The translations under genes and the position numbers were made by a program. Source: Onthophagus taurus (Eukaryota > Arthropoda > Insecta > Coleoptera > Scarabaeidae). From it: a stretch of DNA of 64,000 bases. This document shows, piece by piece, positions 25,761-35,924 of this stretch (position 1 is the first letter of the stretch; the number at the start of each line of letters is the position of its first letter). The notes under the pieces were generated by a model. The model ran no database searches. It saw nothing but the letters and a program-made list of their open reading frames with translations, and was not told the DNA's origin. The DNA lies in the NCBI RefSeq assembly GCF_036711975.1, contig NC_091975.1:5458501-5522500 (forward strand), read 5' to 3'.

Positions 25761-26241
25761 GCATTTGTGTTTTTGAGTAAATTGATTGTTCCACATTTAA
25801 TTCAAACCAAAGGTGAATTTAACCTTGCTAATATTTTTGTATCTAACAATTTGTTTTCTTTTAGGAAACATTGTAAATGTTTCTAGCATAGCTGGAATAA
25901 AATCTTACGGTGGATCATTAAGTTATAACATGTCTAAAGCAGCTTTAGATCAATTTACAAAATGTACAGCTTTAGAATTAGCCCAAAAAGGAGTTAGAGT
26001 CAATTCTGTTAACCCTGGATACATTCCTACAAATATAATGAGATCATTGCAAGAGGAGAGTGTTCGTACGCAAATTGAAACAAGCTATAAGACTGCTGTT
26101 CCTCTAGGTAGAAATGCAGCAATTAATGACGTTGTTGAAGCTGTTTTATATTTAGCAAATGAAAATTCCTCTTTTATTACTGGACATCTTTTACCAATTG
26201 ATGGTGGAAGAAATTTATTTAATGGAGTAAATCTGGAATGA
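25761..26241 (+). pseudogene. 5'-truncated copy of the adjacent SDR gene
   Basis: This matches the end of exon 1, the whole 52-bp-type intron and all of exon 2 of the SDR gene at 26708-27542, but nothing upstream of about 25,761 matches, so the Rossmann N-terminus (TGASSGIG) and NNAG are absent. Exon 2 is still open from 25,865 to the stop at 26,241: GNIVNVSSIAGIKSYGGS, the YNMSK catalytic pair, NPGYIPTNI and GHLLPIDGGRN are intact. The tail differs (NLFNGVNLE versus NLVTPRPDLE). Part of the 3' flank (ATGCAACTTCTTTTACACT, about 26,335) is shared too. It is thus a DNA-level tandem duplication, not a retrocopy. An upstream in-frame ATG at 25,813 lies in the former intron and would give a protein without a cofactor site. 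Confidence 0.8.
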
Positions 26242-26707
26242 AAATATATAAATAACCTTATTGTAACTAATCCAGTACAAAAAGTAATTAATTAAAACTT
26301 ACCTAAATTAGCGTTTAAAAATTTAACTTGTAGGTATGCAACTTCTTTTACACTTTATTAACAATTTTGGTCATTTTCATTAAATATCTATCTTTAAAAT
26401 ACTTTGCCCTTCTGGTAAAGCTGTCCTAAATCCAACATATTTCGTTTTTTCGCAGGCGAAACTTATTGAGACCTATTTAGAACTCAAAAAAGATACATAA
26501 ACCTTGACCTAAGCTATAACTTCAAGAATGTAATAAATAATCGATTATAAATCATTCAAATAGGTTTCATCAAATATTTGCAGTGTAATTATGATTATGA
26601 AAAATAAAATAGATTACATTGAGATATTATTTTTTATTTGATAACTCTTATAAAAGTTGATAAAACTAAACGAAAGCATTTATTATTAACGTAACGTTTA
26701 AACCAAA
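26242..26707. other. Noncoding spacer in SDR cluster
   Basis: 466 bp that must contain the promoter of the next SDR gene, plus duplicated 3' flank of the truncated copy. No other feature was recognised. Confidence 0.5.
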
Positions 26708-27542
26708 ATGTTTTCTAATAAAGTTGTTATAATAACCGGGGCTAGTTCGGGAATTGGTGAAGGTTTAGCTATAAGATTTGCAAAAGAACAAGCGAATGTG
26801 TGTATAACCGGTCGAAACATTACAAATTTAGAAAAAACCGCCAGAAAATGTGTCGAAATTGGTGGAAATAAACCTATTATGGTTATTGGTGATGTTACTA
26901 ATGATGAACATTTAAAAGATATTGTAAATTCAACTATTAATGCTTTTGGAAAGATAGACATTTTAATTAATAATGCTGGCATATTAAAAACTCAATCGTT
27001 GGAACAAATCACAGCTGATAATTATGATGATGTATTTAACACGAATGTAAGAGCAGTTGTGTTTTTGAGTAAATTGGTTGCTCCATATTTAATTCAAACC
27101 AAAGGTGAATTTAACCTAGTTAATATTTTCGTATCTAACAATTTACTTTCTTTTAGGAAACATTGTAAACGTTTCCAGCTTAGCTGGAATGAAATCTTAC
27201 AGTGGATCATTAAGTTATAACATGTCTAAAGCAGCTTTGGACCAATTTACAAAATGTACAGCTCTAGAATTAGCCCAAAAAGGAGTTAGAGTCAATTCTG
27301 TTAACCCCGGATACATTCCCACAAATATAATGAGATCATTACCACTCCCAGATGAAAGTTTTCGTACCAAAATTGAATCAGCCTATAAAACTGTTGTTCC
27401 TTTAGGTAGAAATGGAACAATCAATGACGTTGTTGAAGCTGTTTTATATTTAGCAAATGAAAATTCCTCTTTTATTACCGGACATCTTTTACCAATCGAT
27501 GGTGGAAGAAATTTAGTAACTCCAAGACCGGATCTGGAATAA
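26708..27542 (+). CDS. Classical short-chain dehydrogenase/reductase, intron-containing
   Basis: Two exons, 26708-27104 and 27157-27542, with a 52-bp intron (AAAG/GTGAAT ... TTTTAG); 260 residues, the usual length of a classical SDR. These are NAD(P)-dependent oxidoreductases with a Rossmann fold. Motifs in order: cofactor-binding TGASSGIG (about residues 10-17), NNAG (about 89-92), catalytic serine in VNVSS, catalytic YNMSK (Y-x3-K), NPGY and the C-terminal GHLLPIDGGR. The GRN after the second beta strand of the fold is compatible with NADP(H). The substrate cannot be inferred. It is closest to the truncated copy upstream and more distantly related to the two intronless genes that follow. 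Confidence 0.92.
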
Positions 27543-27818
27543 AAATATCAAAACGATGCTAAAAAATAAATAAAATTTTTTTAAAAATTGTATGCAACTT
27601 CTTTTACACTGTATTTAATATATTTCGACCTTCAACAAACCTTTACATTTCCTCACAAGCACGTCTCAGCAGTTCATTCCAACCGCTACAAAAATAACTT
27701 GAAAATTCCTTATCTTTGACCGCACTAAAAAATATATTTGTACCTGACCAAAGATTAAAATAATACATTCTTCCACAGAATTTTGTTGATCAAAAACATT
27801 TAATTCATATAAAAAAAC

Positions 27819-28592
27819 ATGCAATTTGCCGGGAAAGTGGTTTTAATAACAGGTGCAAGTTCTGGAATTGGTGCAGCAACGGCAAAATATCTGGGAAGTC
27901 TTGGTGCAAGTTTAGCTTTAACAGGAAGAAATGTTGAAAATCTTAATAAAATCGCTTCGGAATGTAAAGGACCAAGTGGAACTCCAACTCCTTTTATAGT
28001 AACTGGTGAATTAACCAACGAAAATGATACTAAAAATATTTTAGAAGCAACGATTAAACATTATGGAAAGCTGGATGTATTAGTTAATAATGCTGGTGTT
28101 ATCGAGACCGGAAGTATTGAAAACACATCTTTAGATCAATTCGATAGAATGATGAACATCAACGTCCGTTGCATTTACCATTTAACATCTTTAGCAGTTC
28201 CTCATCTCATAAAATCGAAAGGAAATGTTGTTAACGTTTCGAGCGTTAATGGAATCCGATCTTTTCCTGGTGTCTTAGCTTATTGCATGTCAAAAGCTGC
28301 GGTTGATCAATTCACAAGATGCACAGCTTTGGATTTGGCTTCGAAACAAGTTCGAGTTAACAGCGTTAATCCAGGTGTTACCGTTACTAACCTCCATAAA
28401 AGAGGAGGGATGAACGACGAACAGTATCAACAATTTCTAAACAGAAGCAAAGAAACTCATGCAATGGGAAGACCTGGAGATGCCTCAGAAGTTGCTAAAA
28501 CGATCGCATTTTTAGCTAGCGAAGATGCTAGTTTTATAACTGGTGCTAGTATTCCTGTTGATGGTGGACGTCATGCTATGTGTCCTCGTTAA
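27819..28592 (+). CDS. Classical short-chain dehydrogenase/reductase, single exon
   Basis: One uninterrupted frame of 257 residues. It shows TGASSGIGAATAKYLGSLG, LTGRN (NADP-type position), NNAGV, VNVSSVNGIRSFPG with the catalytic serine, catalytic YCMSK, NPGVTVTNL and a C-terminal SIPVDGGRHAMCPR. It is a soluble oxidoreductase; the substrate is unknown. It lacks the intron of its upstream paralogue and shares the MCPR tail with the convergent gene at 28783-29556, so those two are sister copies. An AATAAA lies about 20 nt after the stop. Confidence 0.93.
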   Translation: MQFAGKVVLITGASSGIGAATAKYLGSLGASLALTGRNVENLNKIASECKGPSGTPTPFIVTGELTNENDTKNILEATIKHYGKLDVLVNNAGVIETGSIENTSLDQFDRMMNINVRCIYHLTSLAVPHLIKSKGNVVNVSSVNGIRSFPGVLAYCMSKAAVDQFTRCTALDLASKQVRVNSVNPGVTVTNLHKRGGMNDEQYQQFLNRSKETHAMGRPGDASEVAKTIAFLASEDASFITGASIPVDGGRHAMCPR

Positions 28593-28782
28593 AATTGTAT
28601 TTTATTGCAAATAAAAGTTTTTATATTTTAAATTTATTTATTTTTGTCTAATAAAAAGAGGTTATGTGTGTGTGGTTGCCTATCCGGTCAGGTCTAAAGA
28701 GGTTATGTTTTAATAAAGAGATAAAATTCAATTAAAAATTAATTTATTTTTCAGTTTTAAATACAAAAATACTCTTAAAAAA

Positions 28783-29556
28783 TTATCTTGGACACATGGA
28801 ATGTTTTCCACCATCAACTGGTACAATATTTCCGGTCATAAAAGTGGCATCATCGCTAGCAATGAAAGTGATTGCCTTAGCAACTTCATCTACAGTTCCA
28901 GGTCGACCTAAAGCGTGCGATTTTTTACAGCTATTTAAAAATTCTTGGTATTGCTCCTCAGTCATTCCACCTCTTTTATGTAATTGTGTAACTATAACTC
29001 CAGGATTAACAGCGTTGACGCGAACTCCTTTTGAAGCTAAATCTAAAGCTACACACTCAGTAAATTGATTAACCGCAGCTTTTGACATACAATAACTTAA
29101 TAAATTTGGAAAAGCTCTCATTCCAGTCACACTGGAAACATTAACGATGTTTCCTTGTGTTTTAATGATATGAGGTACCGCTAACATGGTTAATTGGTAC
29201 ATTGAGCGAACATTTACAGTAAAAATTCGATCATACTGTTCCAAGCTGGTTTCTTCTATGCCTCCGGATTCGATTATTCCCGCGTTGTTAATTAAAATAT
29301 CTAATTTTCCAAAATGATCGATAGTATTATAAATAATATCTTTGACGCCGGTTTCTTTGGTGATATCGGTTTGGATGAGAAAAGGTTTTGGTCCCACACA
29401 TTGATCGGCCACTAAAAGAAGATTTTCTTTATTTCTTCCGGTTAAAACCAAATCAGCGCCGAGTTTTGAAAAATGGATTGCAGTAGCTGCTCCTATTCCC
29501 GAACTAGCACCGGTTATTAACACCACTTTTCCAGAAAACTTCATTTTTTCTGACAT
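28783..29556 (-). CDS. Classical short-chain dehydrogenase/reductase, single exon, inverted paralogue
   Basis: One frame of 257 residues on the minus strand, convergent with the preceding SDR gene (190 bp between stops). It has TGASSGIGAATAIHFSKLG, LTGRNKENL, NNAGI, VNVSSVTGMRAFPN, catalytic YCMSK, NPGVIVTQLHKRGGM and IVPVDGGKHSMCPR. It is clearly a duplicate of the 27819-28592 gene with opposite orientation. Two methionines (MSEKMKF) are possible starts; both precede the Rossmann fold. The substrate is unknown. Confidence 0.93.
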   Translation of the reverse strand: MSEKMKFSGKVVLITGASSGIGAATAIHFSKLGADLVLTGRNKENLLLVADQCVGPKPFLIQTDITKETGVKDIIYNTIDHFGKLDILINNAGIIESGGIEETSLEQYDRIFTVNVRSMYQLTMLAVPHIIKTQGNIVNVSSVTGMRAFPNLLSYCMSKAAVNQFTECVALDLASKGVRVNAVNPGVIVTQLHKRGGMTEEQYQEFLNSCKKSHALGRPGTVDEVAKAITFIASDDATFMTGNIVPVDGGKHSMCPR

Positions 29557-30061
29557 TTTCGATAATAGACAACACGTTGACTCAAACTGTTGTTGACCTG
29601 ATTTTTATAAACGAGCTTTATCGATCTGTAGATTCTCTCAAAATCGGGTATTTTCGGGTTTTGTGTACAATAATGAAGAAAAGATTTAATTATTATAAGA
29701 AGCTATCAGCTTCTTTAGCTTTGCTTTCTGAAATCAAATAATAAAACCATAAAATTAACCAATCCTAAAGCTAATTAGTAAGCAGAAAGGGACAAGAAAA
29801 AGTTTAGACATAAATACAACCACACTGTTATTCTTGAATTATTCCAAAAAATAAAAATGAAATAAAATCATCAAAGCAAACTTATTAAAAACACTTGAAA
29901 AGTGAAGTAAATTGAATTTTTATTATTAATCTTCTGTTCTCTACAACTTGGTATATTTTATTTTGAAGAGGTGAATTTATTTCAGTTTTTTTTTGCTGGG
30001 ATTTCAAACGAGGAAATTTATAATTGCTGTAATTGGGAAGCTTGTATTTAATCAAAAAAAT
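29557..30061. other. Noncoding, divergent promoters
   Basis: 505 bp between the start codons of the minus-strand SDR gene and the plus-strand membrane-protein gene. It must hold both promoters. No specific site was recognised. Confidence 0.45.
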
Positions 30062-31350
30062 ATGACTTCAACGGTTGTTGAAACAGTCCCAGTTTTTTAC
30101 TGCAAATTACGACGCGATAATGGGTAAGTATTAAAAAAAAAGGATTTGTAACAATTAACTGTTTATTATTAAAAATATTAATTAATGAATTTACTAGTTT
30201 TCATTAAAAATTCAAAACCAATTACATTTTGACATTTTCAATTAGCGCCATCTATTAATGAAAATTTGAATTTGAGGAAAAACTGTCAAATTTTATAAAT
30301 TATTCATTTATAGTGTCAAATAAATTAAAAATAATTTAAAATCTATTTATGATTTTATAAACTTTAAATTCTTGTTTATCGTTATAAAAGGGAAAATTAT
30401 CGCTTAATACTCAACATTTTTCTCGATTTCGAAAATCACCAAAATTTAAAAAAAAAAGTTTTTATAATTTATTTAAATATATTTGTATAGTAGACTATGT
30501 ACATATATCAACAGTGTCATATTGACATGATCATTTCATAAAACCAACCCCATTCCTTAAATTTGGTACAAAAAATAGAAAATCTTTGTTGACCCAACAA
30601 TTGGGGATATTTTCTCCCGATTTGGGACAGTTTACTTTTTACAGATTTCCAAAAAAATTCAAAATGGAAGGTAACGATTTTTAAATAATTATAGACTTAA
30701 TGAAACAACTTCATTTTTAAATGGGATCCATAAAGGACCTGATCCCTTATGTGGAACTAGAGGAGCTGCTGGTAGTGGTGCAAACGGTGGGGCTAATGGT
30801 GGAGTTAATGGTGGAGCTAATGGTGGAGCCTCTGCTGCACCAGCACCTCTTCCCGCCGGATATTGCGGAGCTAAAGGAGGTCCAGAACAAGGCCGATTTT
30901 TACGACTTATCATCAGAGTTCGAGAACCGGTTGCTGATTATTTAGAAAAACATGGTTTACCAAAAAATGCGTAAAATGTTTAACCAATATTATTATATTG
31001 TTTTCTGTCATAATTTTTTTAGGAGATGTTCGTTTATAAGTTTGTTAACATCACTAATTCAAAGAGCTTATGCTGCTGGAGTAACAATCTTATTGATGCT
31101 ATACAATCTATTCCCTCTTTTAGATGGAGGTGTGTATCTACTCCGGTTTATTTTGGATAAATTGTTGGAAATTTGCCAAACAAGAGATATAGCTGAAAAA
31201 ATTTTAAAGGGGATTCTGTTCTTGGGCGAATTGGTTGTTTTAACTCTTTTAGTGATGTTCATTTTTGGCCTAATAGTAATGCCTGTCCTCTCTTTGGCTT
31301 CTTACATCTTGCATAAATTTATAGGAATTGCGACAAGTGGTGGTGGTTAA
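30062..31350 (+). CDS. Unrecognised membrane protein with Gly/Asn/Ala-rich N-terminus
   Basis: Proposed four exons, 30062-30123, 30645-30670 (26 nt), 30736-30970 and 31023-31350; all phases agree and give 216 residues. I do not recognise the family. The N-terminal part (MTSTVVETVPVFYCKLRRDNG) leads through the micro-exon to a low-complexity run of GGAN-type repeats, then a charged conserved-looking block (GRFLRLIIRVREPVADYLEK). The last exon has two or three strongly hydrophobic stretches: ISLLTSLIQRAYAAGVTILL, ILFLGELVVLTLLVMFIFGL and MPVLSLASYILHKF. It ends SGGG. The acceptor before exon 3 (ATAAAG/GA) has a weak pyrimidine tract, so that join is the least certain. An alternative start is the ATG inside the micro-exon. 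The gene is convergent with the SAC3D1-like gene. Confidence 0.6.
30245..30256 (-). promoter_or_regulatory. CTCF-like motif in intron
   Basis: The minus strand reads AATAGATGGCGCT, a fit to fly CTCF AGRTGGCGC. It is in the first intron of the unrecognised membrane protein. Binding is inferred. Confidence 0.35.
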
Positions 31351-31450
31351 AAAAGAAAACACTTTGAAATCACAACTTTTAAATTATCTGTTGTATTTTG
31401 GTTATAATAAAAAAAATCATGTCTTAATCTCTTTTTCTCATTTACTTAAA

Positions 31451-32794
31451 TTAAAAAGTATTCGATTTTAATACAAAGGATGGTTTTACATCTATAAATT
31501 TATCAATAACAAATTTTTCCTTTCTAGTAGAAACTAATTTTGAGAATTTATCAAAATCCGTTTTAATAAAGTTTATTTCACTTTGGGAACATTTTATTCC
31601 ATAACGATCACAGTCGAATATTAACTCATTTTTGGTCCCATAAAGTAGTTCTTTTTGTAAAGTTTCAATGGGATATGAAAGATTTTTGCTTGAAAAAGCA
31701 ATCGACATTTTTTCTAAAGTTTTCCTAAAACCACGAAATTAAAATGAATTAATTCAATTTAAAAATAATTACCGTCGTATTTCTGGTAAATGTAAAGAGG
31801 CGATCCCTGCTAATAAAGGTGGAAGTTTAACCATCATTCGACAAAGTCGAATCCAATTACCATTTTTGTAACATAAAGACATTTTTATAGAATTCTGAAC
31901 AAGATTTGTTCTAAAAATCATTTTTTTGAAGCAATTATATAACAAAATCACGATTTTACCTCCACTTCTTTTCAAGTTTCAATCCTCTATAGATACAATG
32001 AGTGTCCCCTAGATTAAATAAAATATAAAGAGCCTCAAAAAATTGTCTACAATCACTGAATAAAATCTCAAATTCTTCTTGATTGTAACAAAAATCTTTT
32101 AAAACCCCAATTTTTGATTGTAAATAATCAAAATCGTCGTATATTAAAAGAAGTTTTTTGAGGCATTCCTGAAGATTTTTTTTATTTAAAACTGGGTCAA
32201 AATCAGATATTGGTGACTCACATAGTCTATAAAATTAATTAATAAACGAAATAATTAAAAACATAATAATTAAATCTTACCTATAAGCTGAATAAGCATA
32301 AAACTTAACAATTGGTTGTAATAAACTAATAGTATAAGACCTAGAAATATCTTGGATAACAATATCTTGTCTAACAGCTAATAACCTATCAACGATAAAG
32401 TCATAAGTGTTATTCCAAGAAATAATTTGGTTGTCAGCTACACTAAAATAAAAGAAAATATAGAACAAAATTAAATTTCTTCATCCTTATTTACTCAAGT
32501 AATAAATAATTAACAGTCCTTTGTAAAGCGTTTGGGGTACGGAGCTCATTCTCATTAGATTCACGACCAGCTGCCGACCTACTAAAACATTTCACCACCC
32601 TTTTTGGATCGGGTAGGGGACGAGGATTTTTCTCAGTCCCCTTTTTTATCTCTAAAATATGTAACAAACCCTCCTTATATCTCCTAAAACAAGTTTTGAT
32701 ACAAAACATTGAATAACATAACCTCACTTATTCTTAAATACAATTTCTTTTCGGCTTCCGAGCACATCTCTTCACATTTTCCTATCAAAACCAT
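31451..32794 (-). CDS. SAC3D1: SAC3 domain-containing protein 1-like
   Basis: Six exons: 32794-32742, 32683-32495, 32442-32281, 32226-31960, 31910-31773 and 31724-31451; 360 residues, all phases consistent. SAC3/GANP-domain proteins act in mRNA export scaffolds (TREX-2 type); the short SAC3D1 (SHD1) form has been linked to centrosomes. The hallmark start is present: GKCEEMCSEAEKKL joining RYKEGLLHILEI, then DPKRVVKCFSRSAAGRE and NELRTPNALQRTVNYLL. The middle matches the SAC3 helix set (WNNTYDFIVDRLLAVRQDI, DISRSYTISLLQPIVKFYAY, RLCESPISDFDPVLNKKN), and the end has MSIAFSSKNLSYPIETLQKE. The first donor is the less usual GTATTT; it is chosen because it alone restores the MCxxxE spacing of the family. 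The stop is 100 bp from that of the convergent gene. Confidence 0.9.
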
Positions 32795-33136
32795 CGTCTT
32801 CTTAGTTAATTTAAATATATTTGGTATATTCTACAAATCTCAAAAAGCGTAAAATATAAAAATGGATTTATTTTGATGAAGTAACCATAGAAAATGAATT
32901 TAATAGGGTTAGTTTTAATTCAGAACTCTGTATAAAATATTTATATAGGACTATAATACAATTTTTATCTAGAAAATGGTATATCTTGCTTTATAGAAGA
33001 ATTATCAAGTTGTGAATCCCTCTACTTGGGGGTTAGGATAATGAGTAAGGGATGTTGCCTAACATTCACCATATTAAAATAAATAAAACATATTAATCTG
33101 ATTTTTTTTATTAAGTTATTTAATCATACATTCAAC
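32795..33136. other. Noncoding between SAC3D1-like and RpL24
   Basis: 342 bp containing the SAC3D1 upstream region and the RpL24 3' end. Minus-strand AATAAA-type signals (TTTATT on the plus strand) occur just below the RpL24 stop codon, at about 33,107. Nothing else was recognised. Confidence 0.45.
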
Positions 33137-33978
33137 TTAACGTTTACCACCAACTCTAGGTGCAGCTTTTTGCACATTTTTACTTGCTTTGATTTTAGGT
33201 GCAGCTTTAGCTTTTGGCGCTGCAGTAGCTTTCTTTTGAACCTTCGTAGCCTTTTTAGCTTCTTTTGCAGCCCTAACAATTAAAAGAAACACATAAATCA
33301 CCTCATAAACATTTCTAATCCAAATTACCTAATCGCTTGTTCTCGTTGAGCTTTCCTTACTTCGGGCCTTTGATTACGTTTAGCCAAAATATCATTGAGA
33401 GAAGCCCCAACAATAGCACGTTGGAATTTTTGCGTTCTACGTGTGCGCTTCTTCGTTGCTTCTTCTTCTTGACCTTTCTTATGTTTTCGTCTAAAATAAA
33501 AGTGAGGTTAGGTTGTCATTTTAGTGATGGTTATTTTATTTACCTGTAAAATACAGTCCACGTTACTTTACGAGGATTCCTTTTCATTAAATGAGCGGCC
33601 TCGCACTTTGAATTTAAGAAAGTAAACGTCTGGAAATTAAGAAAAAACAAAGTGAGGTTATGTTATTTGGAGGTTATGTTATTTCAAGATTAACTTATTT
33701 TTAGCGGTTTTTTCGATAGACTTTTTTAATAAAGTAATGAAACGATTCATTACAAAGTTAATGGAAACTTATTTACCTTTCCATCGGCTTTAACCATGGT
33801 TTTACCATGGCCTGGATGTATTTTGTATCCGCTATAAACACAGAGTCCGATCCTAAAAGAAACATAACGAACACGTTAAAACGATAAATATTAGTGTATA
33901 ATATCGTTATTTAACAAAAATGTTTAAAGATGGTCAAGAAAAACTAAGATTAAACAAATTAAAACTAACTTACTTCAT
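33137..33978 (-). CDS. RpL24: 60S ribosomal protein L24 (eL24)
   Basis: Five exons: 33978-33974 (only ATGAA), 33852-33777, 33629-33544, 33490-33329 and 33272-33137; 154 residues, the family's normal size. It is a structural protein of the large ribosomal subunit near the intersubunit bridge. The N-terminus [19 protein letters not shown] is the TRASH-type zinc-ribbon region of L24, followed by [34 protein letters not shown] and a basic Ala/Lys-rich tail ending VGGKR. A five-nucleotide first coding exon directly after the start codon is typical of ribosomal protein genes. A pyrimidine-rich stretch (CTTTTCCGTTTCCC on the minus strand) just upstream of the ATG is compatible with a TOP-type transcription start. 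Confidence 0.97.
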
Positions 33979-34129
33979 CTTGATAGATTACGGGAAACGG
34001 AAAAGAAACAAAGGTTGGCAACCACGCGAAAACAAATGTGTGTATGCCAACGCGCATGCGTATGACATTTAAAAGAAAAAAGCGGAAAGTTTGAAATTTA
34101 AAGACAAAACTGAGCTAAAATAAAAAATA
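33979..34129. promoter_or_regulatory. Short bidirectional promoter with NRF1-type site
   Basis: Only 151 bp separate the RpL24 start codon (-) from the coiled-coil protein start codon (+). It contains CGCGCATGCGTA with the NRF1 (fly ewg) core GCGCATGCG at 34052-34060, next to a TGACATTT stretch. A shared promoter is inferred from the spacing. Confidence 0.6.
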
Positions 34130-34894
34130 ATGGAAGTTTGTGAATATCCTGAAACTTATGAACAAAATTTTAATGAAGAAACCAATGAAACAGTAACATC
34201 AAACGCCGAGGAAAATATTTCAGAAGAAAGTGACGATTACGTTGATGACATCGATGATGATGAATCGTTCTTGACATACAACCAAGATTTACGTGATAGA
34301 ATAATTCAACTTAGAACAACTTTGTATGATTTAAAAAAGCAATTGAGAGAAGAGAAAGAATCATGGACTAGAGAACTTGAACGTTTAAATGCCGAAAATA
34401 ATTGCAGATATTCTCATGTAGGAATGACTTGTGACATCAGTCAACTTCATCAAGAAACTAAAGCTCAACTTCAACGTCAATTAGCAATAACCAACTACAA
34501 ACGAAGGCTTTTAGAGGTAGAAAGTATGTGTAATATGGAATTAATGAGGGTAAAACAGAACGTTAAATTCTTGGAACCTCTTCAAATGATGATATCGGAA
34601 TGGCACATGGATAATTCTGTCAACAGTTTTATTGATCAATCTGGAGATCACTTATCTTGTAAATCGAGCAAAGATGATCTTAACTCATCCACCGAGAGCG
34701 ATTTGAAATTAAAGGAATCTAGCAGTATTCAGCTAGAAATGATCAGTACAAAATTATATAATGATATGAATGATATGTTTAATGTATTATCCACACATTG
34801 TCAAGAAACTATTCCTAATTGGAACCAAGAAAATTCTTTGCAATCACAATCTTCCGCTATATTTAGTGATTGTGGTCAACACGATGTGATTTAG
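34130..34894 (+). CDS. Coiled-coil protein of unknown function
   Basis: Single exon, 254 residues. I do not recognise the family with confidence. Residues about 1-45 are acidic (NEETNETVTSNAEENISEES and DDYVDDIDDDE). Residues about 50-150 form a predicted coiled coil with heptad leucines (DLRDRIIQLRTTLYDLKKQL, then ELERLNAEN and KAQLQRQLAITNYKRRLLEV). A conserved-looking KFLEPLQMMISEW follows. The C-terminal third is Ser/Asn-rich and probably disordered. There is no signal peptide or membrane segment. It is head-to-head with RpL24. A scaffold or adaptor is a reasonable guess, no more. Confidence 0.8.
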   Translation: MEVCEYPETYEQNFNEETNETVTSNAEENISEESDDYVDDIDDDESFLTYNQDLRDRIIQLRTTLYDLKKQLREEKESWTRELERLNAENNCRYSHVGMTCDISQLHQETKAQLQRQLAITNYKRRLLEVESMCNMELMRVKQNVKFLEPLQMMISEWHMDNSVNSFIDQSGDHLSCKSSKDDLNSSTESDLKLKESSSIQLEMISTKLYNDMNDMFNVLSTHCQETIPNWNQENSLQSQSSAIFSDCGQHDVI

Positions 34895-35224
34895 AAAATT
34901 GATTTTTTGTATTTCAAAAATTAATAGAGTATATTTTATTTTGTTGTAAATTTGGTTGCCTAACTTTTTTAAGAATTAAGATACGTTCATAAAACTCTTA
35001 AGATTAAAAATTAAATGCATATTAAAGAAATTCTTGTTATGTAATCATTATTGATAAATTTAATTAATTTCAGTTAAATCATTTCATTATAAACTTTTAT
35101 TTACGACAAATGAGGTTACGTTCATTAATTAGCTGTCAAATAATCTGTCAAAATTTGGTTTCTTTTGCGGCTCAACTCGAACTGACGTGGTTAAAATTTC
35201 GTTAATTCTAAAAACAACGTGAAA
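34895..35224. other. Noncoding before SEC11
   Basis: 330 bp with the 3' end of the coiled-coil gene and the SEC11 promoter. A TGAGGTTACGTT motif of the recurrent GAGGTTATGT type is at about 35,111. Confidence 0.45.
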
Positions 35225-35924
35225 ATGGATCTTTCTTCAATGTTCGATGATGTAAAACGTATGAATAAGCGTCAAGTAAGAATTTTGGGGTTGCACAAAA
35301 ACCTTATTCTATTCACCCACTTTCTGTTTTAGTTTCTTTATCAAGTTTTAAGTTTTGGTATGATAGTTTCGTCTGCTTTAATGATATGGAAAGGTTTAAT
35401 GGTTGTAACTGGTAGTGAAAGCCCTATTGTAGTGGTTTTATCTGGTAGTATGGAGCCAGCTTTTCATAGAGGCGATTTATTGTTTTTAACAAATTACCAA
35501 GATGAACCTGTGCGAGTTGGTGAAATTGTAGTGTTTAAAGTGGAAGGAAGAGATATTCCGATTGTGCATAGAGTTTTAAAGTTACATGAAAAGTAATTGT
35601 TACTTAATTAATTTATTTAAGGATTTTATCATTATTTGTTTGCAGAGAAAATGGAACTGTTAAATTTTTAACAAAAGGTGATAATAACAGTGTTGATGAT
35701 AGAGGGTTATACGCACCTGGTCAACTCTGGTTAACTAAAAAAGATGTTGTGGGTCGAGCGAGAGGGTTTTTACCTTACGTGGGAATGGTTACTATTTTAA
35801 TGAACGAATATCCTAAGTTTAAGGTAATTTTTAATTTTTGAAGATGTTTTTAATAAAATTATTTTTATTTTAGCTTGCTGTGTTGGCCTGTCTCGGTTTC
35901 TATGTTTTAGTGCATAGGGAATAG
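35225..35924 (+). CDS. SEC11A: Signal peptidase complex catalytic subunit SEC11
   Basis: Four exons: 35225-35275, 35333-35592, 35646-35823 and 35874-35924; 179 residues, the same length as human SEC11A. It is the membrane-bound serine protease of the endoplasmic reticulum that removes signal peptides from nascent secretory proteins. After a short cytosolic N-terminus ([17 protein letters not shown]) there is one membrane anchor ([20 protein letters not shown]). Box B, with the catalytic serine, is [17 protein letters not shown]. The catalytic histidine is in [12 protein letters not shown] and the catalytic aspartate region is [16 protein letters not shown], followed by [20 protein letters not shown] and a hydrophobic end ([16 protein letters not shown]). 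All catalytic residues are present and the gene looks whole. Confidence 0.97.
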
